A stretch of 64,000 nt of DNA from Sphingomonas sp. S-NIH.Pt15_0812 (GTDB lineage: Bacteria > Pseudomonadota > Alphaproteobacteria > Sphingomonadales > Sphingomonadaceae): contig NZ_QLJH01000010.1 in assembly GCF_003951315.1 (NCBI RefSeq), positions 62,001 to 126,000 on the forward strand. Reading direction: 5' to 3'. Below are positions 54,661 to 62,905 of this stretch, in pieces; the first letter of the stretch is position 1, and every line of letters starts with the position of its first letter. A program made the position numbers and the translations under genes. The notes beneath the pieces are model-generated. The model was not told where the DNA came from and ran no database searches. It was given only the letters and a program-made list of their open reading frames with translations.

Positions 54661-57429
54661 TCAATGCGCCGCGCCCCAGGACAGGCCCGTGCCGATCTCG
54701 ACGCCCAGCGGCACGCTGAGCGTCACCGCCGGCTCGGCCGCGCGCTCCATCACCGCGCGGATGACCGCGCCGGCCGCCGCCACATCCGCCTCGGGCAGTT
54801 CGAACACCAGTTCGTCATGCACCTGGAGCAGCATCCGGACATGGCCCAGGCCCGCCGCCGCCAGCGCCGGCTCCATCCGCACCATCGCCCGCTTGATGAT
54901 GTCGGCGCTGGTCCCCTGGATCGGCGCGTTGATCGCGGCGCGTTCCGCCCCCTGGCGTTCGCCCTGGTTCTTCGACTTGATGCGCGGGAAATGCGTCTTG
55001 CGGCCGAACAACGTCTCGGTGAAGCCATGGTCGCGGACCTGGGTCAGCGTCTCCGCCATATAGCGGTTGATGCCGGGGAAGCGCTCGAAATAGCGGTCGA
55101 TCATCCCCTGCGCCTCGTCCGCCGACACTTCCAGCCGACCCGCCAGGCCCCAGCGGCTGATGCCGTAGAGGATGGCGAAGTTGATCGTCTTGGCACGCGC
55201 GCGGGTGTCGCGATTGACCTCGCCGAACAATTCGGTCGCGGTCAGGCTGTGGATGTCGTCGCCATTGGCGAAGGCCGCCTTCAGCGCCGGCACATCGGCC
55301 ATATGCGCGGCCAGCCGCAATTCGATCTGCGAATAGTCGGCGGCGAGCAGGACGTTGCCCGGCTCCGCCACGAACGCCTCGCGAATCTGGCGGCCGATCT
55401 CGGTGCGGATCGGGATGTTCTGGAGATTGGGCTCGGTCGAGGACAGGCGTCCGGTCTGCGCGCCGGTCAGGCTGTAGCTGGTATGGACGCGGCCGGTCTT
55501 CGGGTTGATCTGCGCCTGGAGCGCGTCGGTATAGGTATTCTTCAGCTTGGTGAGCTGGCGCCAGTCGAGCACCTTGTGGACGATGGCGCTGCCCTCGCCC
55601 TTCTCGCGGGCCAGCCGTTCCAGCTCGGTCACGTCGGTCGAATAGACGCCCGACTTGCCCTTGCGCCCGCCCTTCAGGCCCAGCCGCTCGAACAGCACGT
55701 CGCCCAACTGCTTGGGGCTGCCGATGGTGAAGGGGCCGCCGGCCAGCGTGTGGATTTCCGTCTCCAGCCCGGCGATCTTGCCGGAGAAATCCTCCGACAG
55801 GGCCGCGAGGCGGGCGCGATCGACCTTGATGCCGTGCCGCTCCATCCGCGCGATCACCGGCACCAGCGGCCGGTCGACCATCTGGTAGACGCGGGTCGCG
55901 CCCTCCACCGGCAACCGCGCCTTGAACCGGTTCCACAGCCGCAGCGTCACGTCCGCATCCTCGGCGGCGTAGCGGGTCGCGGTCTTCAGATCGACCTCGT
56001 GGAAGCCGAGCTGCTTCTTGCCGGTGCCGACCACCTCCTTGAAGGCGAGGCAGCTGTGCGACAGGTGCGTCGCGGCCAGTTCGTCCATGCCATGCCCGTG
56101 CAGCCCGGCGTCCAGGTCGAAGCTCATCACGATCGTGTCGTCATGCGGCGCGATGCTGATCCCGCGCTCGCCCAGCACGATCATGTCGAATTTCAGGTTC
56201 TGCCCGATCTTGAGGACGGACTCGTCCTCGCACAGCGCCTTGATCCGCTGGAGCGCGGCGTCGACCGGGATTTGCACCGGCATTTCGGCCAGCAGGTCGC
56301 TGCCGCCATGGCCGAGCGGGATATAGCAGGCGCGGTTGGGCGCGAGCGCCAGGCTGACGCCGACCAGATCGGCCTGGGTCGCGTCGGTCGAGCTGGTCTC
56401 TGTATCGATCGCGACATGGCCCTGGTGCACCGCCTCGGCGATCCACTGGTCGAGCGTGTCGGGATCCTGCACGGTGACATAGCCGTCCAGGTCGCAGGCC
56501 GGCTCGTCCGGGATCGGCGCAGCGGTCGCCGGACCGGCGGCGGGCGCGGCCGGGGCGTCGGCGATCTGGCCCAGCTTGTTGATCAGCGAGCGGAAGCCGT
56601 GATGCTCCAGGAACGCGCGCAGCGGCGCATCCGGGATCGACGGATGCAGCGCCAGTTCGTCCAGCGGCGTCGGCAGCGGCGCGTTGCATTCCAGCGTCAC
56701 CAGCCGCTTCGACAGCCGGGCATTGTCGGCATGGTCGATCAGATTGTCGCGCAGCTTGCCCTTCTTCATCTCGGGCGCGGCGGCGAGGACGGATTCGAGG
56801 TCGCCATGCTCGACGATCAGCTTGGCGGCGGTCTTGGGTCCGATGCCGGGGACGCCGGGGACATTGTCGACGCTGTCGCCCATCAGCGCCAGCACGTCGC
56901 CCAGCTTCTTCGGGCCGACGCCGAACTTCTCCTCGACATACGCCTCGCCCAGCCGGCGGTTGTTCATCGTGTCGAGCATGTCGAGGCTGCCATCCTCGAC
57001 CAGCTGCATCAGGTCCTTGTCGCCCGACACGATCGTCACCTGCCAGCCCTCGGCCAGCGCGGCGCGGGCGTAGCAGGCGATCAGGTCGTCCGCCTCCAGC
57101 CCCGCTTCCTCGATGCAGGGCAGCGAAAAGGCGCGGGTGGCGTCGCGGATCATCGGGAATTGCGGGACCAGATCCTCGGGCGGCGGCGGCCGGTGCGCCT
57201 TATACTGGTCGTAGAGTTCGTTGCGGAACGTCTTGGACGACTTGTCCAGCACGATGGCCATATGGGTCGGCCCATCCGCGGCGTTCACCTCGTCGACCAG
57301 CTTCCACAACATGGTCGTATAGCCATAGACCGCGCCGACCGGCTCGCCATGCTTGTTGGTGAGCGGCGGCAGCCGGTGATAGGCGCGGAAGATATAGCCG
57401 GAGCCGTCGACGAGATAGAGATGAGGCAT
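54661..57429 (-). CDS. polA: DNA polymerase I
   Basis: Repair and Okazaki-fragment polymerase. The 922-residue protein has the 5'-3' nuclease (residues 1-290) with YLVDGSGYIFRAYH and IVSGDKDLMQLV. An intact proofreading domain follows, with AIDTETSSTD (the DxE pair). The polymerase has LLAADYSQIELRLAAHMADV, TINFAILYGIS and LLQVHDELVFELPE. ATG at 57429 fits the family N-terminus MPHLYLVDGS. A TTG at 57447 in frame is less likely. All three activities look intact. Confidence 0.97.
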   Translation of the reverse strand: MPHLYLVDGSGYIFRAYHRLPPLTNKHGEPVGAVYGYTTMLWKLVDEVNAADGPTHMAIVLDKSSKTFRNELYDQYKAHRPPPPEDLVPQFPMIRDATRAFSLPCIEEAGLEADDLIACYARAALAEGWQVTIVSGDKDLMQLVEDGSLDMLDTMNNRRLGEAYVEEKFGVGPKKLGDVLALMGDSVDNVPGVPGIGPKTAAKLIVEHGDLESVLAAAPEMKKGKLRDNLIDHADNARLSKRLVTLECNAPLPTPLDELALHPSIPDAPLRAFLEHHGFRSLINKLGQIADAPAAPAAGPATAAPIPDEPACDLDGYVTVQDPDTLDQWIAEAVHQGHVAIDTETSSTDATQADLVGVSLALAPNRACYIPLGHGGSDLLAEMPVQIPVDAALQRIKALCEDESVLKIGQNLKFDMIVLGERGISIAPHDDTIVMSFDLDAGLHGHGMDELAATHLSHSCLAFKEVVGTGKKQLGFHEVDLKTATRYAAEDADVTLRLWNRFKARLPVEGATRVYQMVDRPLVPVIARMERHGIKVDRARLAALSEDFSGKIAGLETEIHTLAGGPFTIGSPKQLGDVLFERLGLKGGRKGKSGVYSTDVTELERLAREKGEGSAIVHKVLDWRQLTKLKNTYTDALQAQINPKTGRVHTSYSLTGAQTGRLSSTEPNLQNIPIRTEIGRQIREAFVAEPGNVLLAADYSQIELRLAAHMADVPALKAAFANGDDIHSLTATELFGEVNRDTRARAKTINFAILYGISRWGLAGRLEVSADEAQGMIDRYFERFPGINRYMAETLTQVRDHGFTETLFGRKTHFPRIKSKNQGERQGAERAAINAPIQGTSADIIKRAMVRMEPALAAAGLGHVRMLLQVHDELVFELPEADVAAAGAVIRAVMERAAEPAVTLSVPLGVEIGTGLSWGAAH

Positions 57430-57471
57430 CGCGATCGGGCCTAGCAAACTCCGGCGCGGGCGGGGAGCGCC

Positions 57472-58599
57472 TTATTGCAAGCTGTTGAGTCCGGCCGCAT
57501 TTGACGGATGCGCCTGGACATATTGGGTGAGCGCGGCGGCGGCGGCCTGGATCAGCATCTGGCGTTCGCGGATCGGCCGGGTCGAATCGCCGATCATCAC
57601 CGCCAGCGCATAGCGCCGGCCGTCCGGCGCGGTGAGCAGCCCGACATCGTTGAAGCCGGCATTGCGCGCGCCCAAATCCTGGCCGGTGCCGGTCTTGTGT
57701 GCGATCTTCCACCCCGGCGGCAGGGCGGCGCGCAGGCGGGCGCGGCCGGTCACCGAACTGGCCATGGTGTCGAGCAGGATGCGCGTCGAGGTTTCCGACA
57801 ATATCTCTCCGCGCGCCAGCCGGGCGAGCGCATCGGCGATGGCGAGCGGCGCGGCTCCGTCCGGCGGATCGGCGACATAGCGGTCGAGCGCCGCCTTGCG
57901 CGCATCGGGCGACAGGCGCGACCGCGCGATCTGGAAGGCGTTGCCGATCGCATAGGTCGGCTGCCAGGTCAGCCCGGCGGTGCCCGCCTGCAACTGCCGC
58001 TCGCCGGGGCCGAAGCGGATTTCGCCCAGCCGCTTGGCCTGGATCATCCGCCGGACCGCCGACGGGCCGCCGACCAGGGTCAGCAGCCGGTCGTTGGCGG
58101 TATTGTCGCTCTGCGTCAGCGCGCGGGTCAGCAGCCCGCCGACCGTCGTCTTGTACCCGCCCGCCTTGACCAGAAAGGCGATCGGCTGGTGGAACAGCGT
58201 CAGGTCCTCGGGCCGCACGACGATCGGATCGTCCAGCCGCACCCGGCCCTGGTCGCGCTGGTCGAGCACGGTCATCGCCACCCACAGCTTCGACACGGAT
58301 TGCTGGGGCAGGCGCTGGCGGGCGGTGTGCTCGACCGTCCAGCCATCGTCGACCGCGCGGATGGCGATGCCGAACCGGCCCCGGAAGCCGGCGGCGATCG
58401 AATCGATCCGGGCCTGCAATTCGCGCGGGCGATTGGCCGCGGCGCGCGGCGGCGTCGGCGGCGGCACCGGGATGGAGACGGAGACCTGTTCCTCGCGCGA
58501 CGGCGCACGGCTGCTGCCGCCCGGACGCGTGCCGGAACCGCAGGCGGCCACCACGCCGCCGATCAGGGCCAACAGGGCCAATGCCCTTGGGAAAGTCAT
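57472..58599 (-). CDS. Class A beta-lactamase-like serine hydrolase lipoprotein
   Basis: A 375-residue lipoprotein with lipobox VAAC (Cys20), a Pro-rich linker and a penicillin-recognising domain. The SxxK motif is QQSVSKLW, SDN is in LTQSDNTANDRLL, and KTG is in IAHKTGTGQDLG. In the omega-loop region GPGERQLQ may correspond to ExxLN, with Gln at the Asn170 place (inference). This could be a weak or non-classical beta-lactamase or a cell-wall enzyme. ATG at 58599 is chosen. GTG codons at 58617-58620 are alternatives, but a TATAAT box at 58635-58640 leaves little room for them. Confidence 0.8.
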   Translation of the reverse strand: MTFPRALALLALIGGVVAACGSGTRPGGSSRAPSREEQVSVSIPVPPPTPPRAAANRPRELQARIDSIAAGFRGRFGIAIRAVDDGWTVEHTARQRLPQQSVSKLWVAMTVLDQRDQGRVRLDDPIVVRPEDLTLFHQPIAFLVKAGGYKTTVGGLLTRALTQSDNTANDRLLTLVGGPSAVRRMIQAKRLGEIRFGPGERQLQAGTAGLTWQPTYAIGNAFQIARSRLSPDARKAALDRYVADPPDGAAPLAIADALARLARGEILSETSTRILLDTMASSVTGRARLRAALPPGWKIAHKTGTGQDLGARNAGFNDVGLLTAPDGRRYALAVMIGDSTRPIRERQMLIQAAAAALTQYVQAHPSNAAGLNSLQ

Positions 58600-58634
58600 G
58601 CGCTTGAGAAGATCCACCACCGCCGTGCCTGATC

Positions 58635-58640
58635 ATTATA
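58635..58640 (-). promoter_or_regulatory. Candidate -10 box of the beta-lactamase-like gene
   Basis: A perfect TATAAT on the minus strand, about 36 bases before the chosen ATG. It stands out against the GC-rich background, but no clear -35 box is seen. Confidence 0.4.
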
Positions 58641-58776
58641 GGCTGGCGGGCGCGGGAAAAGGGGCTTTTCCGGTCCTGCGACGAAGCGGGAGAGGGGTGC
58701 GGCGGGCGGAGGATCGAAGCTGGAGCACGAGGTCGGGCGGTCTGCGCAACCCAGAGGGGGGGGGCCTCCAGCGCCC

Positions 58777-60372
58777 TCACGGCACCAGGATCGTGTCCTT
58801 CGCCTCGGGCCGCATCTCGGGATAGTCGAGCGTATAGTGCAGGCCCCGGCTCTCCTTGCGATGGAGCGCCGAACGGACGATCAGGTCGGCGCTCTGGAGC
58901 AGGTTGCGCAGCTCGATCAGGTCGGGCGTGACGCGGAAATGACCGTAATAATCCGCCACTTCCTCGGTCATCAGGCGGATGCGGCTGGCGGCGCGCTGGA
59001 GCCGCTTGGTGGTGCGGACGATGCCGACATAATTCCACATGAAGCGGCGGATCTCGGTCCAGTTCTGCTTGATCACGACCTCTTCGTCCGAATCGGTCAC
59101 CCGGCTCTCGTCCCAGGCGCGGATCAGCGGCGGCGGGGGCAGATCGTCCCAGGCCCGCGCGATGTGCGCGGCGGCCGACTCGCCGTACACGAAACATTCG
59201 AGCAGCGAGTTGGACGCCAGCCGGTTGGCGCCGTGCAGCCCGGATTGCGTGCACTCGCCCGCCGCATAGAGGCCGGGCAGGTCGGTGCGCCCGTCGCGGT
59301 CCACGACGATGCCGCCACAGGTGTAATGCTGCGCCGGCACCACCGGGATCGGGGCGCGCGTCATGTCGATGCCCAGGCCCAGCAGCTTGTCGTAGATGGT
59401 CGGGAAGTGGGAGCGGACGAAGTCGGCCGGCTGGTGGCTGATGTCGAGATGGACGTAATCCAGCCCCAGCCGCTTGATCTCATGGTCGATCGCGCGCGCC
59501 ACGATGTCGCGCGGGGCCAGTTCGGCGCGCGCGTCGAAGCGCGGCATGAACCGCTCCCCCCCGCCGGGCACGCCCTGCGGCAGCAGCAGGTGCCCGCCCT
59601 CGCCGCGCACCGCCTCGGTGATCAGGAAGTTCTTCACGTCGAGATCGTAGAGGCAGGTCGGATGGAACTGCATGAATTCCATGTTCGACACGCGCGCGCC
59701 GGCCCGCCACGCCATGGCGATGCCGTCGCCGGTCGCGCCGCGCGGCGCGGTGGAGAAGAGATAGGTGCGCCCCGCGCCGCCGGTCGCCAGGATGGTGGCG
59801 CGCGCGGTGTAGAGCGCGACCCGGCCGCTGCGCCGGTCGACCGCATAGACGCCCCAGACATGGCCCGCGCCCGAATAGCGCTCTTCGTGCCGGCTGGTCG
59901 CCAGGTCGATCGCGACCTGATCGGGCACCAAGGTGATGTTGGGATGCGCCTCGGCCGCGCGTTGCAGCGCCTCCTGCACCGCCCAGCCGGTGGCGTCGGC
60001 GACATGGACGATGCGGCGATGCGAATGGCCGCCCTCGCGCGTCAGGTGGAGCGCGTCGCCCTCCATCGCGAAGGGGACGCCCAGTTTCCGAAGCCGCTCG
60101 ATCGCGGCGGGCGCGCGCTCGACGACGAACTCGACCGTGGCGCGGTCGTTCAGGCCCGCGCCCGCGACCATCGTGTCCTCGATATGGCTGTCGAACGTGT
60201 CGCCCGGCTCCAGCACCGCGGCGATGCCGCCCTGCGCCCAGGCGGTCGAGCCCTCGTTCAGCGCGCCCTTGGCCAGCACCGTGACCCGGAACCGCTCGGC
60301 CAGGTTGAGCGCGGCGGTCAGCCCCGCCGCGCCGGAGCCGACGATCAGCACATCGGATCGGAGACCGCTCAT
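58777..60372 (-). CDS. nadB: L-aspartate oxidase NadB
   Basis: First enzyme of de novo NAD synthesis, oxidising aspartate to iminoaspartate. The 531-residue flavoprotein has DVLIVGSGAAGLTAALNLAE, NEGSTAWAQGGIAAVLE, NMEFMQFHPTCLYD, PVVPAQHYTCGGIVVD and GLYAAGECTQSGLHGANRLA. These features separate it from succinate dehydrogenase flavoprotein mainly by context and the shorter loops. nadA and nadC are not nearby. ATG at 60372 gives MSGLRSDVLIVG, though no clear ribosome site precedes it. Confidence 0.93.
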   Translation of the reverse strand: MSGLRSDVLIVGSGAAGLTAALNLAERFRVTVLAKGALNEGSTAWAQGGIAAVLEPGDTFDSHIEDTMVAGAGLNDRATVEFVVERAPAAIERLRKLGVPFAMEGDALHLTREGGHSHRRIVHVADATGWAVQEALQRAAEAHPNITLVPDQVAIDLATSRHEERYSGAGHVWGVYAVDRRSGRVALYTARATILATGGAGRTYLFSTAPRGATGDGIAMAWRAGARVSNMEFMQFHPTCLYDLDVKNFLITEAVRGEGGHLLLPQGVPGGGERFMPRFDARAELAPRDIVARAIDHEIKRLGLDYVHLDISHQPADFVRSHFPTIYDKLLGLGIDMTRAPIPVVPAQHYTCGGIVVDRDGRTDLPGLYAAGECTQSGLHGANRLASNSLLECFVYGESAAAHIARAWDDLPPPPLIRAWDESRVTDSDEEVVIKQNWTEIRRFMWNYVGIVRTTKRLQRAASRIRLMTEEVADYYGHFRVTPDLIELRNLLQSADLIVRSALHRKESRGLHYTLDYPEMRPEAKDTILVP

Positions 60373-60464
60373 GCGGAGGGACTTTCGGACGAGGGCGCGG
60401 GCAAAGGGGTCATGCCGCCGCTCTGGCACAACAGGGCAGGGATGTGACAGGGGGATTGATAGCC

Positions 60465-60707
60465 ATGAAATGCGACGAACCGCCCGAAACCCCCGGAACC
60501 GAACCGGCGATCCCGCTTTCAACCGGGACTGTGAGTATCCTGTCCAAGGCCGATCGTTTGCGCGATCGCGCCGCGCGTCTGCGTTCCGAAGCTGTGAACT
60601 GCGTGTCGATCGCCGTGCGCGAGCGGGATCAGGACCATGCCGCCCGCCTGATCGACGAGGCGATCACGCTGACGCGGCGATCGAGCGAGCTGCTGGCGAA
60701 GAAATAG
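60465..60707 (+). CDS. Hypothetical 80-residue helical protein
   Basis: The product starts MKCDEPPETPGTEPAIPLS, an acidic/Pro-rich head, followed by a long charged amphipathic helix pair (SKADRLRDRAARLRSEAVNC, then AARLIDEAITLTRRSSELLA) and KK. ATG at 60465 follows AGGGGG by ten bases. An in-frame GTG at 60444 is an alternative. It lies in the gap divergent from nadB. No family is recognised. Confidence 0.55.
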   Translation: MKCDEPPETPGTEPAIPLSTGTVSILSKADRLRDRAARLRSEAVNCVSIAVRERDQDHAARLIDEAITLTRRSSELLAKK

Positions 60708-60742
60708 GGGGGCGAAAGGACCACCTTTCCGCTCCTCCCGTT

Positions 60743-60840
60743 CCCCGGCGAAGGCCGGGGCCCAGTTGGCGGACGCTGGTGATGGCGCGTAGCCTTCCGT
60801 TACAACCACCTTCCCACCCGGGCCCCGGCCTTCGCCGGGG
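60743..60840. repeat. Paired REP-like inverted repeat (CCCCGGCGAAGGCCGGGG type), copy 3
   Basis: The left hairpin is at 60743-60767 and the right at 60818-60840, in the same orientation as copy 2 at 8986. The spacer is slightly longer and diverged (GGCGGACGCTGGTGATGGCG) but recognisably related. It lies between the converging ends of the 80-residue ORF and the ABC ATPase gene. Confidence 0.88.
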
Positions 60841-60863
60841 AACAAAGTGGGGCGGGGCCTGCC

Positions 60864-61784
60864 CTACCCCTCGCCCCGCGTCAGGCTGAGGAACACGTCC
60901 TCCAGATCGGCTTCCTTGGTCGAGACGTCGACGATGCCCAGCCCGGCCGCCTGGATCGCGGCGAGCACCTCGCCGGCATTCACCTTGTCCTTGGCATAGG
61001 TGATCTCCAGCGTCCGCTCGCCCTTCAGCACGATCTTCTGGAAGCAGGGGTTCACCGGCGCCGCCGCGACGTCGCGGTCGACGGTCACCGCGACGACCTT
61101 CTCCTGCGCGCGGCCGACGAGCTGGCGGGTCGGCTCGTTGGTGATCAGGCGACCATGGTTGATGATCGCGATGCGGTCGCACAGCTGCTCGGCCTCTTCG
61201 AGATAATGGGTGGTCAGCACCACCGTCACCCCGCCGGCGTTGAGTTCGCGGACATAGTCCCACAATTGCTGGCGCAGCTGGATGTCGACGCCCGCGGTCG
61301 GTTCGTCCAGCACCAGCACCGGCGGCGCGTGGACCATCGCCTTGGCGACCATCAGCCGGCGCTTCATGCCGCCCGACAGGGTGCGGGCATAGGCGTTCGC
61401 CTTGTCCGCCAGATGCACCGCCTGGAGCAGTTCCATCGACCGCCGCTCCGCCTTGGGCACGCCGTACAGGCCGGCCTGGATCTCCAGCGTCTCGATCGGG
61501 GTGAAAAAGGGATCGAACAGGATCTCCTGGTTGACGATGCCGATCGACGCCTTGGCGTTGCGCGGATGCTCGGCGATGTCGAAGCCCCAGATGGAGGCGG
61601 TGCCCTCCGTGCGGTTCACCAGCCCCGCCAATATGTTGATCAGCGTCGACTTGCCCGCGCCATTGGGGCCGAGCAGGCCGAAGATCTGGCCGCGGGGCAC
61701 GTCGAACGTCACCCCGTCCAGCGCCCGCTTGCCGCCGGCATAGGTCTTGCCCAGGCCCTGGATCGAAATTGCCGCATCAGTCAT
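60864..61784 (-). CDS. ABC-2-type transporter ATP-binding protein
   Basis: A 306-residue ATPase of the DrrA/NodI group. Walker A is GLLGPNGAGKSTLINILAG, the signature is LSGGMKRRLMVAKAM, Walker B is VLVLDEPTAGVD, and the switch is TTHYLEEAEQLCD. A C-terminal regulatory region of about 90 residues ends in DLEDVFLSLTRGEG. The membrane permease partner is not adjacent in this window. ATG at 61784 begins MTDAAISIQGLGKTY. The longer open frame upstream overlaps the zinc-finger gene and is not used. Confidence 0.9.
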   Translation of the reverse strand: MTDAAISIQGLGKTYAGGKRALDGVTFDVPRGQIFGLLGPNGAGKSTLINILAGLVNRTEGTASIWGFDIAEHPRNAKASIGIVNQEILFDPFFTPIETLEIQAGLYGVPKAERRSMELLQAVHLADKANAYARTLSGGMKRRLMVAKAMVHAPPVLVLDEPTAGVDIQLRQQLWDYVRELNAGGVTVVLTTHYLEEAEQLCDRIAIINHGRLITNEPTRQLVGRAQEKVVAVTVDRDVAAAPVNPCFQKIVLKGERTLEITYAKDKVNAGEVLAAIQAAGLGIVDVSTKEADLEDVFLSLTRGEG

Positions 61785-61841
61785 GACGCCGCGATAGGCC
61801 GGTGCTTGCCTGACCACAATGCTCCTTGCTATCGCGGGCTC

Positions 61842-62075
61842 ATGCATCCGCCGCTCGAAATCACCCGTGTCAGCCAGCCCCGCGTCGCCTGTGACGGCGC
61901 CAGCGACATTCCCGGAGGCGCCGCGCTCGGCCATCCCCGCGTCTGGTTGCAGATCGACGAGGAAGGCTATGTCGATTGCGGCTATTGCGATCGCCGCTTC
62001 GTGCTGATCGGCGGCGCCGCCGACGGCAAGGACCAGGCGACGCTGGTCGACCATCCGGACGGCGCCAGCGCCTGA
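61842..62075 (+). CDS. Zinc-finger (zf-CHCC type) small protein, NDUFS6-like
   Basis: A 77-residue protein with the pattern RVACDG, GHPRVWLQI, then YVDCGYCDRRFVL, giving Cys, His and CxxC ligands of the zf-CHCC fold seen in the complex I accessory subunit NDUFS6 and many alphaproteobacterial small proteins. A role in respiratory complex assembly is inference from the family. ATG at 61842 is used. The 57-base gap to the divergent ABC gene leaves room for promoters only. Confidence 0.82.
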   Translation: MHPPLEITRVSQPRVACDGASDIPGGAALGHPRVWLQIDEEGYVDCGYCDRRFVLIGGAADGKDQATLVDHPDGASA

Positions 62076-62087
62076 TCCTTTTGCGCT

Positions 62088-62110
62088 GCCGCCGGCATCA
62101 CGCCGGCGGC
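62088..62110. terminator. Hairpin between converging zinc-finger and ung genes
   Basis: A perfect 9-base stem (GCCGCCGGC / GCCGGCGGC) with a 5-base loop lies in the 57-base gap between two stop codons. It probably serves both transcripts. No T-run follows on the plus strand. Confidence 0.55.
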
Positions 62111-62132
62111 TGACATGCGGAGATCGCCGCCG

Positions 62133-62822
62133 TTACGCCGGCGGGAGGGCCCAGTCGATCGGCGGCTGACCGTGCGCGACCAGGAAGGCGTTCGCGCGCG
62201 AGAACGGTCGCGAGCCGAAGAAGCCGTTATGCGCCGCCAGCGGCGACGGATGGGCGGAACGCAGGATGCAGTGGCGTCCGCCGCCCGCCGCCTCGACGAA
62301 CCCGGCCTTGCGCTGCGCATAGGCGCCCCACAGGATGAACACGATCGGGCGCGGTTCGGCCGCGACGTGGCGGATGATCGCGTCGGTGAACTGTTCCCAG
62401 CCGCGCTTCTGGTGCGAGGCCGCCGCGCCCCGCCGCACGGTCAGCACCGAATTGAGCAGCAGCACGCCCTGCTGCGCCCAATGGTCGAGCGTGCCGTGAT
62501 TCGCGCGCGGGATGCCCAGGTCGCTTTCCATCTCGCGGAAGATGTTGGCGAGGCTGGGCGGCGGCTTCACCCCCGCCGGCACCGAGAAGGACAGGCCGTG
62601 CGCCTGCCCGTCGCCATGATAGGGGTCCTGCCCCAGGATCACGACGCGCACCGTGTCGGGCGGCGTCAGGTCGAGGGCGCGGAACCAGTCGGCGGGCGCG
62701 GGGAAGACCGGCCCGGCGCGGCGCTCCTCCGCCAGGAACGCCTTCAGCGTCGCCATATAGTCGCTGTCGAACTCCGGCCGCAGCGCGGCGAGCCAGTCGG
62801 GATGCAGGCGGATGTCGCTCAT
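62133..62822 (-). CDS. ung: Uracil-DNA glycosylase
   Basis: Removes uracil from DNA. The 229-residue family 1 enzyme has the catalytic water-activating motif VVILGQDPYHGDGQAHGLSF, LLLNSVLTVRRGAAASH (uracil pocket Asn), and the His-loop SAHPSPLAAHNGFFG. ATG at 62822 begins MSDIRLHPDWLAAL. Length is typical. Confidence 0.96.
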   Translation of the reverse strand: MSDIRLHPDWLAALRPEFDSDYMATLKAFLAEERRAGPVFPAPADWFRALDLTPPDTVRVVILGQDPYHGDGQAHGLSFSVPAGVKPPPSLANIFREMESDLGIPRANHGTLDHWAQQGVLLLNSVLTVRRGAAASHQKRGWEQFTDAIIRHVAAEPRPIVFILWGAYAQRKAGFVEAAGGGRHCILRSAHPSPLAAHNGFFGSRPFSRANAFLVAHGQPPIDWALPPA

Positions 62823-62905
62823 GGCCGGGGGGATGGATAGGGCTGCGGCCAAGGTCAAGCGGGCGCTCCATGGACGTGGGCCGCGCCGCCCCTATATTGA
62901 GCCGC

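Noticed and set aside
58756..58764. Run of nine G as a phase-variation tract
   Set aside because: It lies outside coding sequence, downstream of the nadB stop, with no promoter spacing it could change.
61155..61841. Long N-terminal extension of the zinc-finger protein frame
   Set aside because: It runs antisense through the ABC ATPase gene. ATG at 61842 gives the family-sized protein.
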